Of a stretch of 64,000 bases of DNA, positions 17,083 to 26,588 are shown piece by piece. The translations under genes were made by a program, and so were the position numbers. Source of the stretch: Paraglaciecola mesophila (GTDB taxonomy: Bacteria; Pseudomonadota; Gammaproteobacteria; Enterobacterales; Alteromonadaceae); NCBI RefSeq assembly GCF_009906955.1, contig NZ_CP047656.1:3533001-3597000 (forward strand), read 5' to 3'. A model generated the notes under the pieces. It was given only the letters and a program-made list of their open reading frames with translations. It was not told where the DNA came from and searched no databases. Each line of letters opens with the position of its first letter. The stretch's first letter is position 1.

Positions 17083-18410
17083 TGGTGGCTCTCCTTAGTG
17101 GGTTTAGTCAGTATTGCTGAAAGTGCTTCAAGTGATTTACCTTTTGTTTCAGGCATGAGCAGAAACACAAATATAAGCTGTAAGACCATCATAAAAGTAA
17201 AGAACGCAAATACCGTGCTTGCAGCATATTCAGACAGGAAATAGGGCATAAATAAGGTGATTAAGGCGGCAAAGACCCAATGCGTGCCGCTGCCGAGAGA
17301 TTGTCCTTTAGAGCGCACTTTATTGGGAAATATTTCTGCTATAAACACCCAGATAACAGCGCCTTGTCCCACTGCATGGGATGCAATAAATGTGAACACA
17401 AAAAACACAACGACCATGCCTCCTTGTGCTGTGTAAAATGCCCATGTCACTACAGCAAGTGAAATGATGTAGCCGATGGAACCAATATACATAAGCGTTT
17501 TTCGACCTACTCGGTCAATCAAATAAATTCCAACAAAGGTGAAGAGTAAGTTAATCAACCCTATTCCGGTGCCAGATAGAAGGGAAGCGCTGGTGTCTAG
17601 TCCAGCCAGTTCGAAAACCCTAGGTGCGTAGTAAATAATAAAGTTAATGCCTGACAGTTGATTAAACGCTGCAAGCAAAAACGCCAACATGATCGGAAAA
17701 CGATAAGCAGAACTGAATAAACGGCCGGGTCGTATATGTTGATTCTCTGTCATGATCTCATTAACGATTCGTCCACTTTGAGTTTCACCCAGTGACGTGA
17801 GGATCTGTTGAGCTTTGGCAGAATTATTACCATGTAAGATCAACCAACGGGGGCTTTCTGGTGCTTTAAGTATGAGCAGCAAGTAAGCCAAGGCGGGCAC
17901 TGCTTCAATGCCAAGCATCATTCGCCAATCAAAGTCTAGTAATGCAGATAAGACGAAGTTTGAGAGGAAGGCAACTAAAATGCCAAATACGATTTGAAAT
18001 TGGTAAATGGCCACTAATCGACCACGGTGTGACGCTGGCGCTATTTCGGAGATATAAGCGGGTACGGCAATAGAGGAAATACCCACACCTATGCCGCCAA
18101 TAAAGCGCAGTAAGGCAAAAGTATAGGGATCGGTAGCAAGTGCTGAACCTAAGGCCGAGACAAGATACAAAATACCTATAGCAACCAACGTTGGCTTTCG
18201 GCCATATTTGTCACAAGGATAATTCCCACCTAACGCCCCTAACACTGTTCCCCATAATGCAGCCGACATGATGAATAAACCATGAAAGAGTGGCGACATA
18301 TTCCATAGGGTTTGAATGGGTTTATCTGCGCCTGAAATAACCGCGGTATCGAAGCCAAATAGAAATCCTGCAACGGCGACAGTTATTGCCCAAAACGTGA
18401 TTTTATTCAC
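17079..18410 (-). CDS. Sugar-porter family MFS transporter
   Basis: 443 residues, 12 membrane segments. Sugar-porter signatures are plain: DKYGRKP after TM2, PESPRWL in the central loop, the RVGRKT motif of the second half and PETKGKSLE at the C-terminus. Proton-coupled uptake of fructose, glucose or sucrose across the inner membrane is the likely role. It overlaps the GH32 gene by four bases, which suggests import of the fructose (or sucrose) made available by that enzyme. The ATG is 114 bases from the 14-bp dyad at 18525-18538 in the divergent region shared with the LacI gene. Confidence 0.9.
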   Translation of the reverse strand: MNKITFWAITVAVAGFLFGFDTAVISGADKPIQTLWNMSPLFHGLFIMSAALWGTVLGALGGNYPCDKYGRKPTLVAIGILYLVSALGSALATDPYTFALLRFIGGIGVGISSIAVPAYISEIAPASHRGRLVAIYQFQIVFGILVAFLSNFVLSALLDFDWRMMLGIEAVPALAYLLLILKAPESPRWLILHGNNSAKAQQILTSLGETQSGRIVNEIMTENQHIRPGRLFSSAYRFPIMLAFLLAAFNQLSGINFIIYYAPRVFELAGLDTSASLLSGTGIGLINLLFTFVGIYLIDRVGRKTLMYIGSIGYIISLAVVTWAFYTAQGGMVVVFFVFTFIASHAVGQGAVIWVFIAEIFPNKVRSKGQSLGSGTHWVFAALITLFMPYFLSEYAASTVFAFFTFMMVLQLIFVFLLMPETKGKSLEALSAILTKPTKESHQ

Positions 18411-18801
18411 TGTACATCCCTCTATCTTTGTATGCGTAAATTAAATTTTTATCTGTTTAGAACGGCAAAGACATTGAGTAGAGCTCTTTGCACTGTAAAC
18501 TTTAGAACTCAATACCTATCGCCTCTTAAACGATTAAGTTTTGAGATGGTAACCTGTTGTGTTTTTATTGTAAATATTTTATAACAACTAAATAACACGG
18601 TTTCGAAATGTGCTTTTTCATCAAATTAAGTTCATTAATCGAATGAAATTGGGTATTTTGGCGTGAATAAAAAAGAGTAATGTAGATAGGTCGAGGTTGT
18701 ACCTTTTCGTGATACTAAAAACAGGCGGGTATGTTCGCTTTTTCTGTGTCTGTTTGCTCTTCGCCAACCAACATAACGCTGCGCTTTAAGGGAAAATAAT
18801 C
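18411..18801. promoter_or_regulatory. Divergent control region of MFS-GH32 operon and LacI gene
   Basis: 391 bases without a gene. It contains the 14-bp LacI-type dyad at 18525-18538 and, just before the lacI-type reading frame, an AGGGA ribosome-binding sequence at 18789-18793. AT-rich stretches around 18560-18640 could hold promoters for both directions, but I cannot place -35/-10 pairs with confidence. Confidence 0.6.
18525..18538. promoter_or_regulatory. LacI-family operator, copy 1
   Basis: CTTAAACGATTAAG is a CG-centred dyad in which 12 of 14 bases are symmetric, typical of LacI-family sites. An identical copy lies at 21947-21960 and a one-base variant at 21818-21831, and all three stand ahead of sucrose-locus genes. 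Confidence 0.8.
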
Positions 18802-19836
18802 ATCAAAAAAAAACTTAATCTTAAACAGGTATCACAGCAACTGGGCGTATCGACCGCGACAGTGTCTAATGCCTTCAATAGGCCGGACCAACTTTCAGCG
18901 AAATTACGCGAACGCATTCTGCGCGAATCAGCTGAATTAGGCTATCACGGGCCCAACTTCGCCGCGCGCTCGTTACGCAAAGGCGAATCAGGTGTGGTTG
19001 CCGTTGTGCTGGCTGATTCGATCAGCTACAGCTTATGTGACCCCGTTGCAAGCCAGTTTTTACAAGGTGTTGCAGAGCTACTGGGAGAAAATCAAAAACA
19101 GTTGCTATTGCTCTCTAGTGCTCAAGACGAGCTGCAACAAAGCAGTGCTGAGTCACTCCCTGATGGCTTTATTTTTTATGGGGCACCCAGTGGCGATATA
19201 TTTGAGCGGGTCAAACGCTCAGGGAAACCAATCATCGCTGTGGATTTTGAAACCGAGGACAGTGAGTCTGTTAATATCAATAACGAACAAGGTGCCTACA
19301 TGGTTGCTAGCCATGCTTTGGCTAAGAAACCACTGAACATTGCAGTATTAGGGCTACGTTTAGTGGAGTCGCAACGTATTTGCAGACTGACCGCACAGGA
19401 CATGCAAGTGGAATCAAAAGAGATTTCACGTAGTCGTTTAAAGGGATATATGAGAGCATGCGACGAGCTAAATCTATCACTTATACCCAGTCAAATTTGG
19501 CACATTCCGGTGAATACCCCCGACATGGCGGAAATTGCGGCACGAGAAGCATTGACCCTCAATCCTTTGCCTGATCTTATATTGTGTATGAGTGATGTGA
19601 TTGCACTTGCCGCATTGCGTGTTGCCAATGATTTAGACATCTCTATCCCCGAACAAATACACGTTACTGGCTTCGACGATATTCCCGAAGCGCAGCGTAG
19701 TACGCCTAGTTTGACTACTGTATGTCAGCAAAGCTCAGAAAAGGGCAGGGTTGCTACCCGGTTGCTTCTAGACAAAGAGCACAAAGACAGTGTTGTCCTT
19801 GATACGCGACTGGTGATTAGAGCGAGTTGCGATTAA
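18802..19836 (+). CDS. LacI-family transcriptional regulator of the sucrose locus (non-canonical start)
   Basis: The frame encodes an intact LacI headpiece, KLNLKQVSQQLGVSTATVSN, followed by the hinge and the periplasmic-binding-protein-like ligand domain (residues about 60-344; SDVIALAALRVANDLDISIP and GFDDIP near the end are typical). The first ATG/GTG/TTG in frame is GTG 18862, inside the recognition helix. Upstream in frame there is only ATA 18796, ATC 18799 and ATC 18802 before a TAA at 18787. AGGGA at 18789-18793 stands 8 bases before ATC 18802, so I take that as the likely start, giving 344 residues. It probably represses both flanking units through the dyads and is released by sucrose or a derivative; the effector is an inference. 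Confidence 0.85.
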   Translation: MKKKLNLKQVSQQLGVSTATVSNAFNRPDQLSAKLRERILRESAELGYHGPNFAARSLRKGESGVVAVVLADSISYSLCDPVASQFLQGVAELLGENQKQLLLLSSAQDELQQSSAESLPDGFIFYGAPSGDIFERVKRSGKPIIAVDFETEDSESVNINNEQGAYMVASHALAKKPLNIAVLGLRLVESQRICRLTAQDMQVESKEISRSRLKGYMRACDELNLSLIPSQIWHIPVNTPDMAEIAAREALTLNPLPDLILCMSDVIALAALRVANDLDISIPEQIHVTGFDDIPEAQRSTPSLTTVCQQSSEKGRVATRLLLDKEHKDSVVLDTRLVIRASCD

Positions 19837-19862
19837 GTGAGTAAACAACTCGCTGCTCAGTC

Positions 19863-21803
19863 CTATTCAGTGGGCTGAGCATTGAGTAACCACATCACCT
19901 GATAGGGCGCTAGCTCAAGTGTTTGGGGGGCAGGGGAAACCCGCACCTCAGAAAGCAAATCGTGCCAGACATCGCCATTCCCTAATCCAATTGTGCTACT
20001 TGATATTTGCTGTTTATGCTCGCTGAAATTGCAGATAGCCAGCAATGCTGTGCCATTATTTGCCATACGTTGATAGGCAAATAGTGCGCTTTGGTGAGTA
20101 TTGATAATATGAGTTGCGGCTTGACCAAATACGTTGTGGCGTTTACGTAACGCTATGAGGTTTTGCAAACCATTAGTCACCCGATTTTGCGGTGTGTCTT
20201 TTTTCTGACTGGCTTGAATGTCTGTATCTGTAACGGCAATCCGTTGTACCCAGCGCTCATCATGCTTTTTGCTGACGTCTTGTTCGTAGCTGTAATCATT
20301 GAGCAGGGCCAATTCGTCACCAGAGTAAATCAACGGAATGCCACCTATACTTAAAATGATGCTGTGAACCATTAATATTCGGGCAACGGCGTGCTTAATC
20401 AATGTTTCATTATTTTGCTGAATTCCTTGCTCTAAACCGGCCAGCGAGGCCAAAGAGCCACAGACACGACAGTCACCATTGCTTGGGTTTTCACCAAAGG
20501 CAACGCCAGTCGCAAACGAGCCCTCGAAACGCCCTGTGTAAAACTGATTAAGAAAACGGCGATGGTCATATCCGTTCACACCTTGTTGCTGGGCTACTGC
20601 ATCGTCGAATGTCCATCCGATATCATCATGGCACCGAACATAATTCACCCAAGCGCAGTCCGGCGATATTTCAAAGCTTTTCTGCATAGACTCAGTCAGT
20701 AATTGGGTATCCCTAGTGGCTAGCGTGTTCCAGATGAGTGCCATTAACAATGGGTTGTAGGACAACTGGCATTCCTGTTTGTCAATGTACTTTAAGACTT
20801 CGTCAGGGTGTACTATGGCTTCTGATTTGAATACCACAGCAGGCGCCGCAATTTGCAGGCAGCTATTGAAGGCTTGGATCAGCTTATGCGCTTTATCTTG
20901 GTTTTCACAGTTTGTGCCCATTTCTTTCCAAATAAATGCTAATGCATCTAAACGCAGCGCTTCGCATCCTAGATTGGCTAAGTACAGCATCTCATCTGTA
21001 ATGGCATTGAATACAGCTGGGTTCGTGTAATTCAGATCCCATTGGAAGTTATTAAAGGTAGTCCATACCCATTTGTTGCTGTCGTTATTCCAGCTGAAGT
21101 TACCGCGACGCACTTGAGGAAAAATTTCTCTGAGATGCTTTTCGTACTCATCAGGAACACGCTTATCATCAAACATATAATAAAATTCTTGATACTTCTG
21201 GTCCCCCGCTTTGGCAGCGAGTGCCCAAGGGTGTTCATCCGAGGTATGGTTGAACACAAAATCAAGTACCAAGCTAATACCCGCTTCACCGAGTGCTTTT
21301 GATAATGCTTCTAGATCTTTATTGGTACCGAGCGTGTCATTTACCTTGCGATAATCAGAGACCGCATAACCCCCGTCACTGTCGCCTTTAGGTGAATCAT
21401 AGAGCGGCATCAAATGTAAATAAGTTACGCCGGTTTCGACTAGGTAAGGGATGCGCTGCTGTAAGCCCTTCAAATCACCAGCAAACAAATCTACGTAGCA
21501 CGCCATGCCCAACATGTTTTCACCTTGATACCAATGAGGATTGGCCAATCTCATTTTATCTTTTTTCTTGAGCGCCTTAGAACGCTGGTTGAATCCATTG
21601 ACTAATGTTTGCGTCAGCTCTTGCAGGTAGTAGAAAAAATCATACTTGTTACCGTATATATCGATGAGTAGCGAAAATAAGCGAGGGAATTGCTCATTCA
21701 TTCGATTGATAAATATAGTTTGCTCACGTTTAGGCACAGCGCTTAAATCTAAGCCGTCTAAAATGCGCGATAAGGTGCGTTTACTTTCGAGTTTAATATT
21801 CAT
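19863..21803 (-). CDS. GH13 amylosucrase / sucrose hydrolase
   Basis: 646 residues, matching amylosucrases (about 640). The enzyme cleaves sucrose, transferring glucose to an alpha-glucan or to water and releasing fructose. Family order is visible: a helical N-terminal domain, the GH13 barrel with LVLDFVFNHTSDEHPW, nucleophile Asp in ALRLDALAF, acid/base Glu in FKSEAIV and the third acid in VRCHDDIGW, then a C-terminal beta domain. There is no signal peptide, so it acts in the cytoplasm on imported sucrose. Xanthomonas sucrose loci (sux) use an enzyme of this family. It is convergent with the LacI gene, and a 14-bp dyad lies 15 bases before the ATG, where bound repressor would block initiation. 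Confidence 0.9.
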   Translation of the reverse strand: MNIKLESKRTLSRILDGLDLSAVPKREQTIFINRMNEQFPRLFSLLIDIYGNKYDFFYYLQELTQTLVNGFNQRSKALKKKDKMRLANPHWYQGENMLGMACYVDLFAGDLKGLQQRIPYLVETGVTYLHLMPLYDSPKGDSDGGYAVSDYRKVNDTLGTNKDLEALSKALGEAGISLVLDFVFNHTSDEHPWALAAKAGDQKYQEFYYMFDDKRVPDEYEKHLREIFPQVRRGNFSWNNDSNKWVWTTFNNFQWDLNYTNPAVFNAITDEMLYLANLGCEALRLDALAFIWKEMGTNCENQDKAHKLIQAFNSCLQIAAPAVVFKSEAIVHPDEVLKYIDKQECQLSYNPLLMALIWNTLATRDTQLLTESMQKSFEISPDCAWVNYVRCHDDIGWTFDDAVAQQQGVNGYDHRRFLNQFYTGRFEGSFATGVAFGENPSNGDCRVCGSLASLAGLEQGIQQNNETLIKHAVARILMVHSIILSIGGIPLIYSGDELALLNDYSYEQDVSKKHDERWVQRIAVTDTDIQASQKKDTPQNRVTNGLQNLIALRKRHNVFGQAATHIINTHQSALFAYQRMANNGTALLAICNFSEHKQQISSSTIGLGNGDVWHDLLSEVRVSPAPQTLELAPYQVMWLLNAQPTE

Positions 21804-21817
21804 AGTTTTTACATCAT

Positions 21818-21831
21818 CTAAAACGATTAAG
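21818..21831. promoter_or_regulatory. LacI-family operator, copy 2
   Basis: CTAAAACGATTAAG differs by one base from the other two copies. It ends 15 bases before the amylosucrase ATG on the minus strand, close enough to overlap the transcription start or leader. Confidence 0.75.
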
Positions 21832-21946
21832 TTTGATTGGTGTGCGATTAATAGTACGTTTGCAGCGCATTGTAAACGGTTTTTGTTTTATTTTTTACAG
21901 GCTGTTTACAATACTAGTTTTATTTGTTAATTTTATTTAACTGAAT

Positions 21947-21960
21947 CTTAAACGATTAAG
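21947..21960. promoter_or_regulatory. LacI-family operator, copy 3
   Basis: CTTAAACGATTAAG, identical to the copy at 18525-18538. It is 130 bases before the plus-strand MFS gene and about 145 bases from the amylosucrase start, in the divergent region 21804-22089, so it could serve both directions and loop with copy 2. Confidence 0.8.
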
Positions 21961-22089
21961 TTGATGTTTCCAATAGTCGTTAGCATGCACAGGTATGACT
22001 GTTAATTGACTATAGTGATTGTGTTACAGCAACTTGCTCACCAACACTTGTCTCTAGAGGCAAAAGTTCCACGTTAAAGGAAATAAGCA

Positions 22090-23367
22090 GTGAAAAATGT
22101 TTCAAATACAAGTAACGCTACGCTTATTCGCTGGCTCACCTATTTAATGTTCATGATGTTCGCGATGACATCTGACTCGGTGGGCGAGATCATCAAAGAA
22201 GTCAAACGAGAGTTTGACGTCTCAAATACAGAAGCAAGCTTGATGCATTCATTGTTTATGATTGGTATTGCATTTTCTGGTCTGTTTTTAGGGTTTTTGG
22301 CTGACAGATTCGGCCGAAAAAGAACCATTACCTTAGGTTTGTCTTTGTTTGCTTTGTCGTGCTACTTGTTTTTGGTGGGCAATAGCTTCGAGTTTATTTT
22401 AGGGCTAATCACATTGTCTGGCCTGGCGGTTGGTGTGTTTAAAACAGCTGCTTTGGCTCTCATTGGCGATATTTCTCGCTCTACAAAAGAGCACACGGGC
22501 ACAATGAATGGCGCAGAAGCTTTCTTCGGTGTTGGAGCTATTATTGGGCCGCTCATTGTCGCTTGGATGGTACGAGAAGGGGTTGATTGGAAATTACTTT
22601 ATGTTCTTGCTGGTGGCTTATGCACTTTGCTTATTTTAATGGCATGGAAAGTCAATTACCCAGAGCATGCACCTGTTGCTACACACCATAAACCGGTTAA
22701 TTTCATGAGCAGCCTGAAACTACTGAAAAATCCTTATGCCATGGGATTTTCTATTGGGGCTTTTTTGTATGTCGCCGCTGAGAGCGCTATCTACGTGTGG
22801 ATGCCAAGTTACCTAGTGTGTGACGCGGTCAATATTTCTGACTCATTTTCTTGTTATACCAGCGGTCCCGAAAAAATGCTTGCGGTGTATGCCGTATCTA
22901 TTTTCTTTTCACTGCGAGCAGTCGGGCGGTTTGTTGGCATTTGGATGATGCAGCGCTTTAACTGGGCACTGGTACTGATGTTATTTAGCTTAGCTATCAC
23001 CCTATGCTTTATTGGCGGCTTGGTGGGCGGTAAGGAAGTCGCTTTGTACCTTTTTCCACTGACAGGCGTTTTTATGTCGGTAATTTATCCTACCTTTAAT
23101 TCTAAAGGGATCTGCTGCTTTGCTAAGCATGAGCATGGCACTGTCGCTGGGGTTATCTTGTTCTTTACGGCTGCAGGCGCAGCTGCTGGCCCTTTCATCA
23201 TGGGTATGGTCAGTGATGCTAACGGGGGGGACGCAAAATACGGCTTTATCGTTGCAACCGGTTTTGCCTGCATATTATTTATTGGCTTATTACTGAACTT
23301 CATTTTTAACCCGACTGAACGCCATTTAGCCATCGTTGAAAAGGCAGAGTACGGTGCGAAGTATTAG
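22090..23367 (+). CDS. MFS transporter of the sucrose locus
   Basis: 425 residues, 12 hydrophobic segments, with the MFS loop motif DRFGRKRT after TM2 (residues about 75-82). It is clearly different from the sugar-porter protein at 17079-18410: no PESPRW or PETKG signatures. Its position between the operator, amylosucrase gene and TonB-receptor gene suggests sucrose import across the inner membrane to supply the cytoplasmic amylosucrase, as SuxC does in Xanthomonas. A cysteine-containing polar loop (CDAVNISDSFSCYTSGP) in the second half is unusual for the family and probably periplasmic. Substrate is inferred from context only. Confidence 0.83.
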   Translation: MKNVSNTSNATLIRWLTYLMFMMFAMTSDSVGEIIKEVKREFDVSNTEASLMHSLFMIGIAFSGLFLGFLADRFGRKRTITLGLSLFALSCYLFLVGNSFEFILGLITLSGLAVGVFKTAALALIGDISRSTKEHTGTMNGAEAFFGVGAIIGPLIVAWMVREGVDWKLLYVLAGGLCTLLILMAWKVNYPEHAPVATHHKPVNFMSSLKLLKNPYAMGFSIGAFLYVAAESAIYVWMPSYLVCDAVNISDSFSCYTSGPEKMLAVYAVSIFFSLRAVGRFVGIWMMQRFNWALVLMLFSLAITLCFIGGLVGGKEVALYLFPLTGVFMSVIYPTFNSKGICCFAKHEHGTVAGVILFFTAAGAAAGPFIMGMVSDANGGDAKYGFIVATGFACILFIGLLLNFIFNPTERHLAIVEKAEYGAKY

Positions 23368-23571
23368 ATGCATGTAAAGAAAAACAAACGTTATTTGAAA
23401 CGCCAAGCTGCATTATCGCTTGGGGATGAATAAGCACCGAATTTCGGTGTGGTACTGAAGGTTTGATAAATATTAGGCAACCAGTGCGCTGGTCGTCTTT
23501 AACGGTATAACGGCGTCTATTCAACAATGCTTTGATTGGGTGCGTTGTAACACAAATTAATGGGGTAACAC

Positions 23572-26496
23572 ATGAAGAACACACACTTTTTTAAACCAGC
23601 ATTGTTGTCTATCGCTGTCTCAACGGCTATGTATTCAAACGTCTCTCTCGCACAGGAAACTACACAAGCCGAGGATGTTGAAGTCATTTCAGTATCAGGT
23701 ATTCGAGGTTCGCTTATTCGGGCTCAGGCGGTAAAGATGGAGAATACTTCAATCGTAGAAGCTATTTCAGCTGAGGATATTGGTAAATTACCAGACTCGT
23801 CTATCGCTGAGTCATTAGCGCGTTTGCCTGGCATGTCAGGTGAAAGAGTAGGTGGGCGTACGTCAGGTATTTCTATCCGTGGTTTTAAAGAAGATTTCAC
23901 GGGTACCTCTTTAAATGGTCGTGAGTTAATCGGTATCGGCGATAACCGCGGTGTCGAATACGACCTGTATCCGTCAGAGATCATGACAGGTGCTACCGTT
24001 TATAAAACAACAGATGCGGCGTTAATGGTGCAAGGCATTGGTGGTACAGTTGATTTACAAACTGTGCGTCCTTTACAAGCTCAAGAGACCCTAACAGTTA
24101 ACGGAGTTTATGAGCTTGCTGGCCGCGAGTCAGACAACCCTGAGTTTGACAACACCGGCCATCGTTTATCGCTTTCATTCGTTGAAAAGTTTGCCGACGA
24201 CACCATTGGTTTAGCCGTAGCACTGGCGACCACTGAATCACCCAACAACCAGCGTAAATTTGGTGTGTGGGGGTACAACCCACCTAATGAAGATGGGCAT
24301 ATATTACCATCTGGCTTAGATACCAATGTGCAAAGCCAAGTGCTCGACCGTGACACTGTTTCAGCCGTGTTGCAGTTTCAACCTAATGATAGTTTAAATA
24401 TCATTATTGATGCGTTGGATATCAGCTTTTCTGACTCAGGTATTATTCGTGGTTTTGTCGAACCTTTTGAAGCCACAAACGTAACAGGTACAGGCTTCAA
24501 CACCACAGGTACGCAAATTAATGCAAACTCTGTATTGATCAACAATCCTAAGCAGAAAGACGGTGATTTATCTGTTTACGGTTTAAACGTGGAATATCAC
24601 GTAAACGACAACTGGTCGGTTAAACTTGATGTGGCAAGAAGTGAGTCAACTAAGCGCGACCTGCAAGGGGAGTCATATTCTGGCCTTGCTCGTAATGGTG
24701 CATTAGACGCTACTGACCCTTCTCAATTTGGTACACGTGAATTCGAGATGAGCCAAGACGGCATCTACTTTACTGGTTCGACGGGCTTAGAGGCATTCTC
24801 AGACCCAAGCGCTCTTCAATTAACTGGGCCGCAAGCTTGGGGCGGCGGCTTGAAAAACCTTGCAGATAATTTTGCCACAACAGAATTGATGGCTAATGGT
24901 GACCCGTATAGTTACGTTCAAGCACAAGATGGTTTTTTAAACTATGCTGATTTCGAAGAAGAGTTAACCACCTACAAATTTGAAGTGGTTGGCTTACTCG
25001 ACGGTGACATTTTTCATACCGTTACCGCAGGTATTAACTACAGCGATCGCTATAAGAGTAAAGACAATAAAGGCTTTTTCGTAACGGCTTCTTCATATCC
25101 TTTCTCTGATGCCATTCCTTCTCAATATGTGTACAACGGATTAGCCGATTTAACTTGGGCTGGTTTAGGCGAAGTTGTTGCCTACGACGGTTTTGCTCCA
25201 TACAACGATGGTGAGTACCAATATAATGATGCTGGTTTACTTGAACCTGATCGTTTAGGCGACACCTATGTAGTAGAAGAAGAAGTCACAACGATATACG
25301 CAAAAGTCGATTTCAACACTGAGATTGCTGACTTCCCGATAATGGGTAACGTGGGTCTGCAATACGTACAAACGGATCAGTCCTCTACCGGTTATAACGG
25401 TATTGTTGGGGCAAACTTTGCGGTTTGTGACGATGACAACGATCAACAGGTTGATGAATCATGCGTTGTTTCTGGTGGGGACGAGTATAGCCATGTGCTG
25501 CCAAGCTTAAACGTGAGTGTTGAGGTTGGTGAAAACCAATTCGTTCGTTTTGCTGCGAACAAAGCGATTAGCCGTGCGCGTATAGATCAAATGAAAGCAT
25601 CAAGCTTCGTGAAGTTTGACCAAAATATTACACTTATCGCCATTCCTAATACCGTAGAGGCGGTTAACGACTTTGGTTCACCATGGTCTAAGTTTGCCGG
25701 TAACCCAGAGTTGCGCCCATTAGAGTCAAACAACTTTGACTTGTCTTTTGAGCATTACTTTGAAGATGAAGGCTATTTATCAGCGGTTCTTTTCTACAAA
25801 GATCTTGTTAATCTAACTCAAGAAAGCAGTGGTGATAGCTCATTGATTAACTTCAGAAACGACGAAACAAATGACGGTGCTGATTACTACATTCCTGGGT
25901 TCCACGACAGATTAGCTGTGTTTACGGGGGAGCATGATCCTGCAGGGGTTTTCTACAATGAAGGCGATTTGATCACTCCGCCTGATTACGGCACCTATTC
26001 ATTCTTTGAAGACGGCCTCAAAGGAGAAGTAAAGGGAATCGAATTGACAGGTAATGTGCCATTCAACATTTTCAGTGACAGCCTAGATGGCTTTGGTGTT
26101 GCAGCATCGGCTATTTTCATCGATGCAGAACTAGATGATGGTTCACCGCTTGTTGGCCAATCTGATCGCACTTTTTCATTGACTGCTTACTATGCGATGG
26201 ACGGTTTTGAAATACGTGTCGCCGGTACCGATCGCTCTGATTACTCTACATACCAACGTGGCGGTTCAAATAAAATTGAAACGGCCCAGCGTAACGGCGT
26301 AACCTTAGTCGATGCGCAAATTAGCTACGACTTTGAAGACTCTGATATAGATTACCTCAAAGGTCTACGTGTTTCATTACAAGGCACCAATTTGACTGAT
26401 GTGGATGAGGAAACAGTGGATACCAACGGTATAGTCACGGCTCGTCGTCAATTTGGCCCATCTTACATGGTTAACGTTAACTACGCGTTTTATTAA
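23572..26496 (+). CDS. TonB-dependent outer-membrane receptor, probably for sucrose
   Basis: 974 residues. Cleavable signal peptide ending SNVSLAQ; TonB-box region VEVISVSGIRGSL; plug domain with GKLPDSSIAESLARLPGM and ISIRGFKEDF; a C-terminal 22-strand barrel ending in an aromatic residue (NYAFY). The opening is typical of the large carbohydrate-type receptor family of Caulobacter, Xanthomonas and Alteromonadales. It lies 204 bases after the MFS gene on the same strand. A weak match to the LacI dyad occurs at 23497-23510 (about 9 of 14 bases), which I do not count as a site. A good terminator follows. Substrate is inferred from the locus. Confidence 0.9.
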   Translation: MKNTHFFKPALLSIAVSTAMYSNVSLAQETTQAEDVEVISVSGIRGSLIRAQAVKMENTSIVEAISAEDIGKLPDSSIAESLARLPGMSGERVGGRTSGISIRGFKEDFTGTSLNGRELIGIGDNRGVEYDLYPSEIMTGATVYKTTDAALMVQGIGGTVDLQTVRPLQAQETLTVNGVYELAGRESDNPEFDNTGHRLSLSFVEKFADDTIGLAVALATTESPNNQRKFGVWGYNPPNEDGHILPSGLDTNVQSQVLDRDTVSAVLQFQPNDSLNIIIDALDISFSDSGIIRGFVEPFEATNVTGTGFNTTGTQINANSVLINNPKQKDGDLSVYGLNVEYHVNDNWSVKLDVARSESTKRDLQGESYSGLARNGALDATDPSQFGTREFEMSQDGIYFTGSTGLEAFSDPSALQLTGPQAWGGGLKNLADNFATTELMANGDPYSYVQAQDGFLNYADFEEELTTYKFEVVGLLDGDIFHTVTAGINYSDRYKSKDNKGFFVTASSYPFSDAIPSQYVYNGLADLTWAGLGEVVAYDGFAPYNDGEYQYNDAGLLEPDRLGDTYVVEEEVTTIYAKVDFNTEIADFPIMGNVGLQYVQTDQSSTGYNGIVGANFAVCDDDNDQQVDESCVVSGGDEYSHVLPSLNVSVEVGENQFVRFAANKAISRARIDQMKASSFVKFDQNITLIAIPNTVEAVNDFGSPWSKFAGNPELRPLESNNFDLSFEHYFEDEGYLSAVLFYKDLVNLTQESSGDSSLINFRNDETNDGADYYIPGFHDRLAVFTGEHDPAGVFYNEGDLITPPDYGTYSFFEDGLKGEVKGIELTGNVPFNIFSDSLDGFGVAASAIFIDAELDDGSPLVGQSDRTFSLTAYYAMDGFEIRVAGTDRSDYSTYQRGGSNKIETAQRNGVTLVDAQISYDFEDSDIDYLKGLRVSLQGTNLTDVDEETVDTNGIVTARRQFGPSYMVNVNYAFY

Positions 26497-26513
26497 TTAA
26501 AACACTGCTGCTC

Positions 26514-26548
26514 GGCCCCACAGTTTACGAAATTTTGGGGCCTTTTTT
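26514..26548 (+). terminator. Intrinsic terminator of the TonB-receptor gene
   Basis: GGCCCCA (26514-26520) pairs with TGGGGCC (26536-26542), followed by six T. It is 18 bases past the stop codon. Confidence 0.88.
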
Positions 26549-26588
26549 ATGTGTCAGATTGTGCATTTAACGCATAAACATGAGTATG

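Noticed and set aside
18862..19836. Idea that the LacI gene is a truncated pseudogene starting at GTG 18862
   Set aside because: The codons directly upstream encode the missing first half of the helix-turn-helix in frame, with a ribosome-binding sequence ahead, so the gene is intact but starts unusually.
23497..23510. Possible fourth LacI operator before the TonB-receptor gene
   Set aside because: Only about 9 of 14 bases match and the flanking symmetry is poor; not better than chance in a region of this size.
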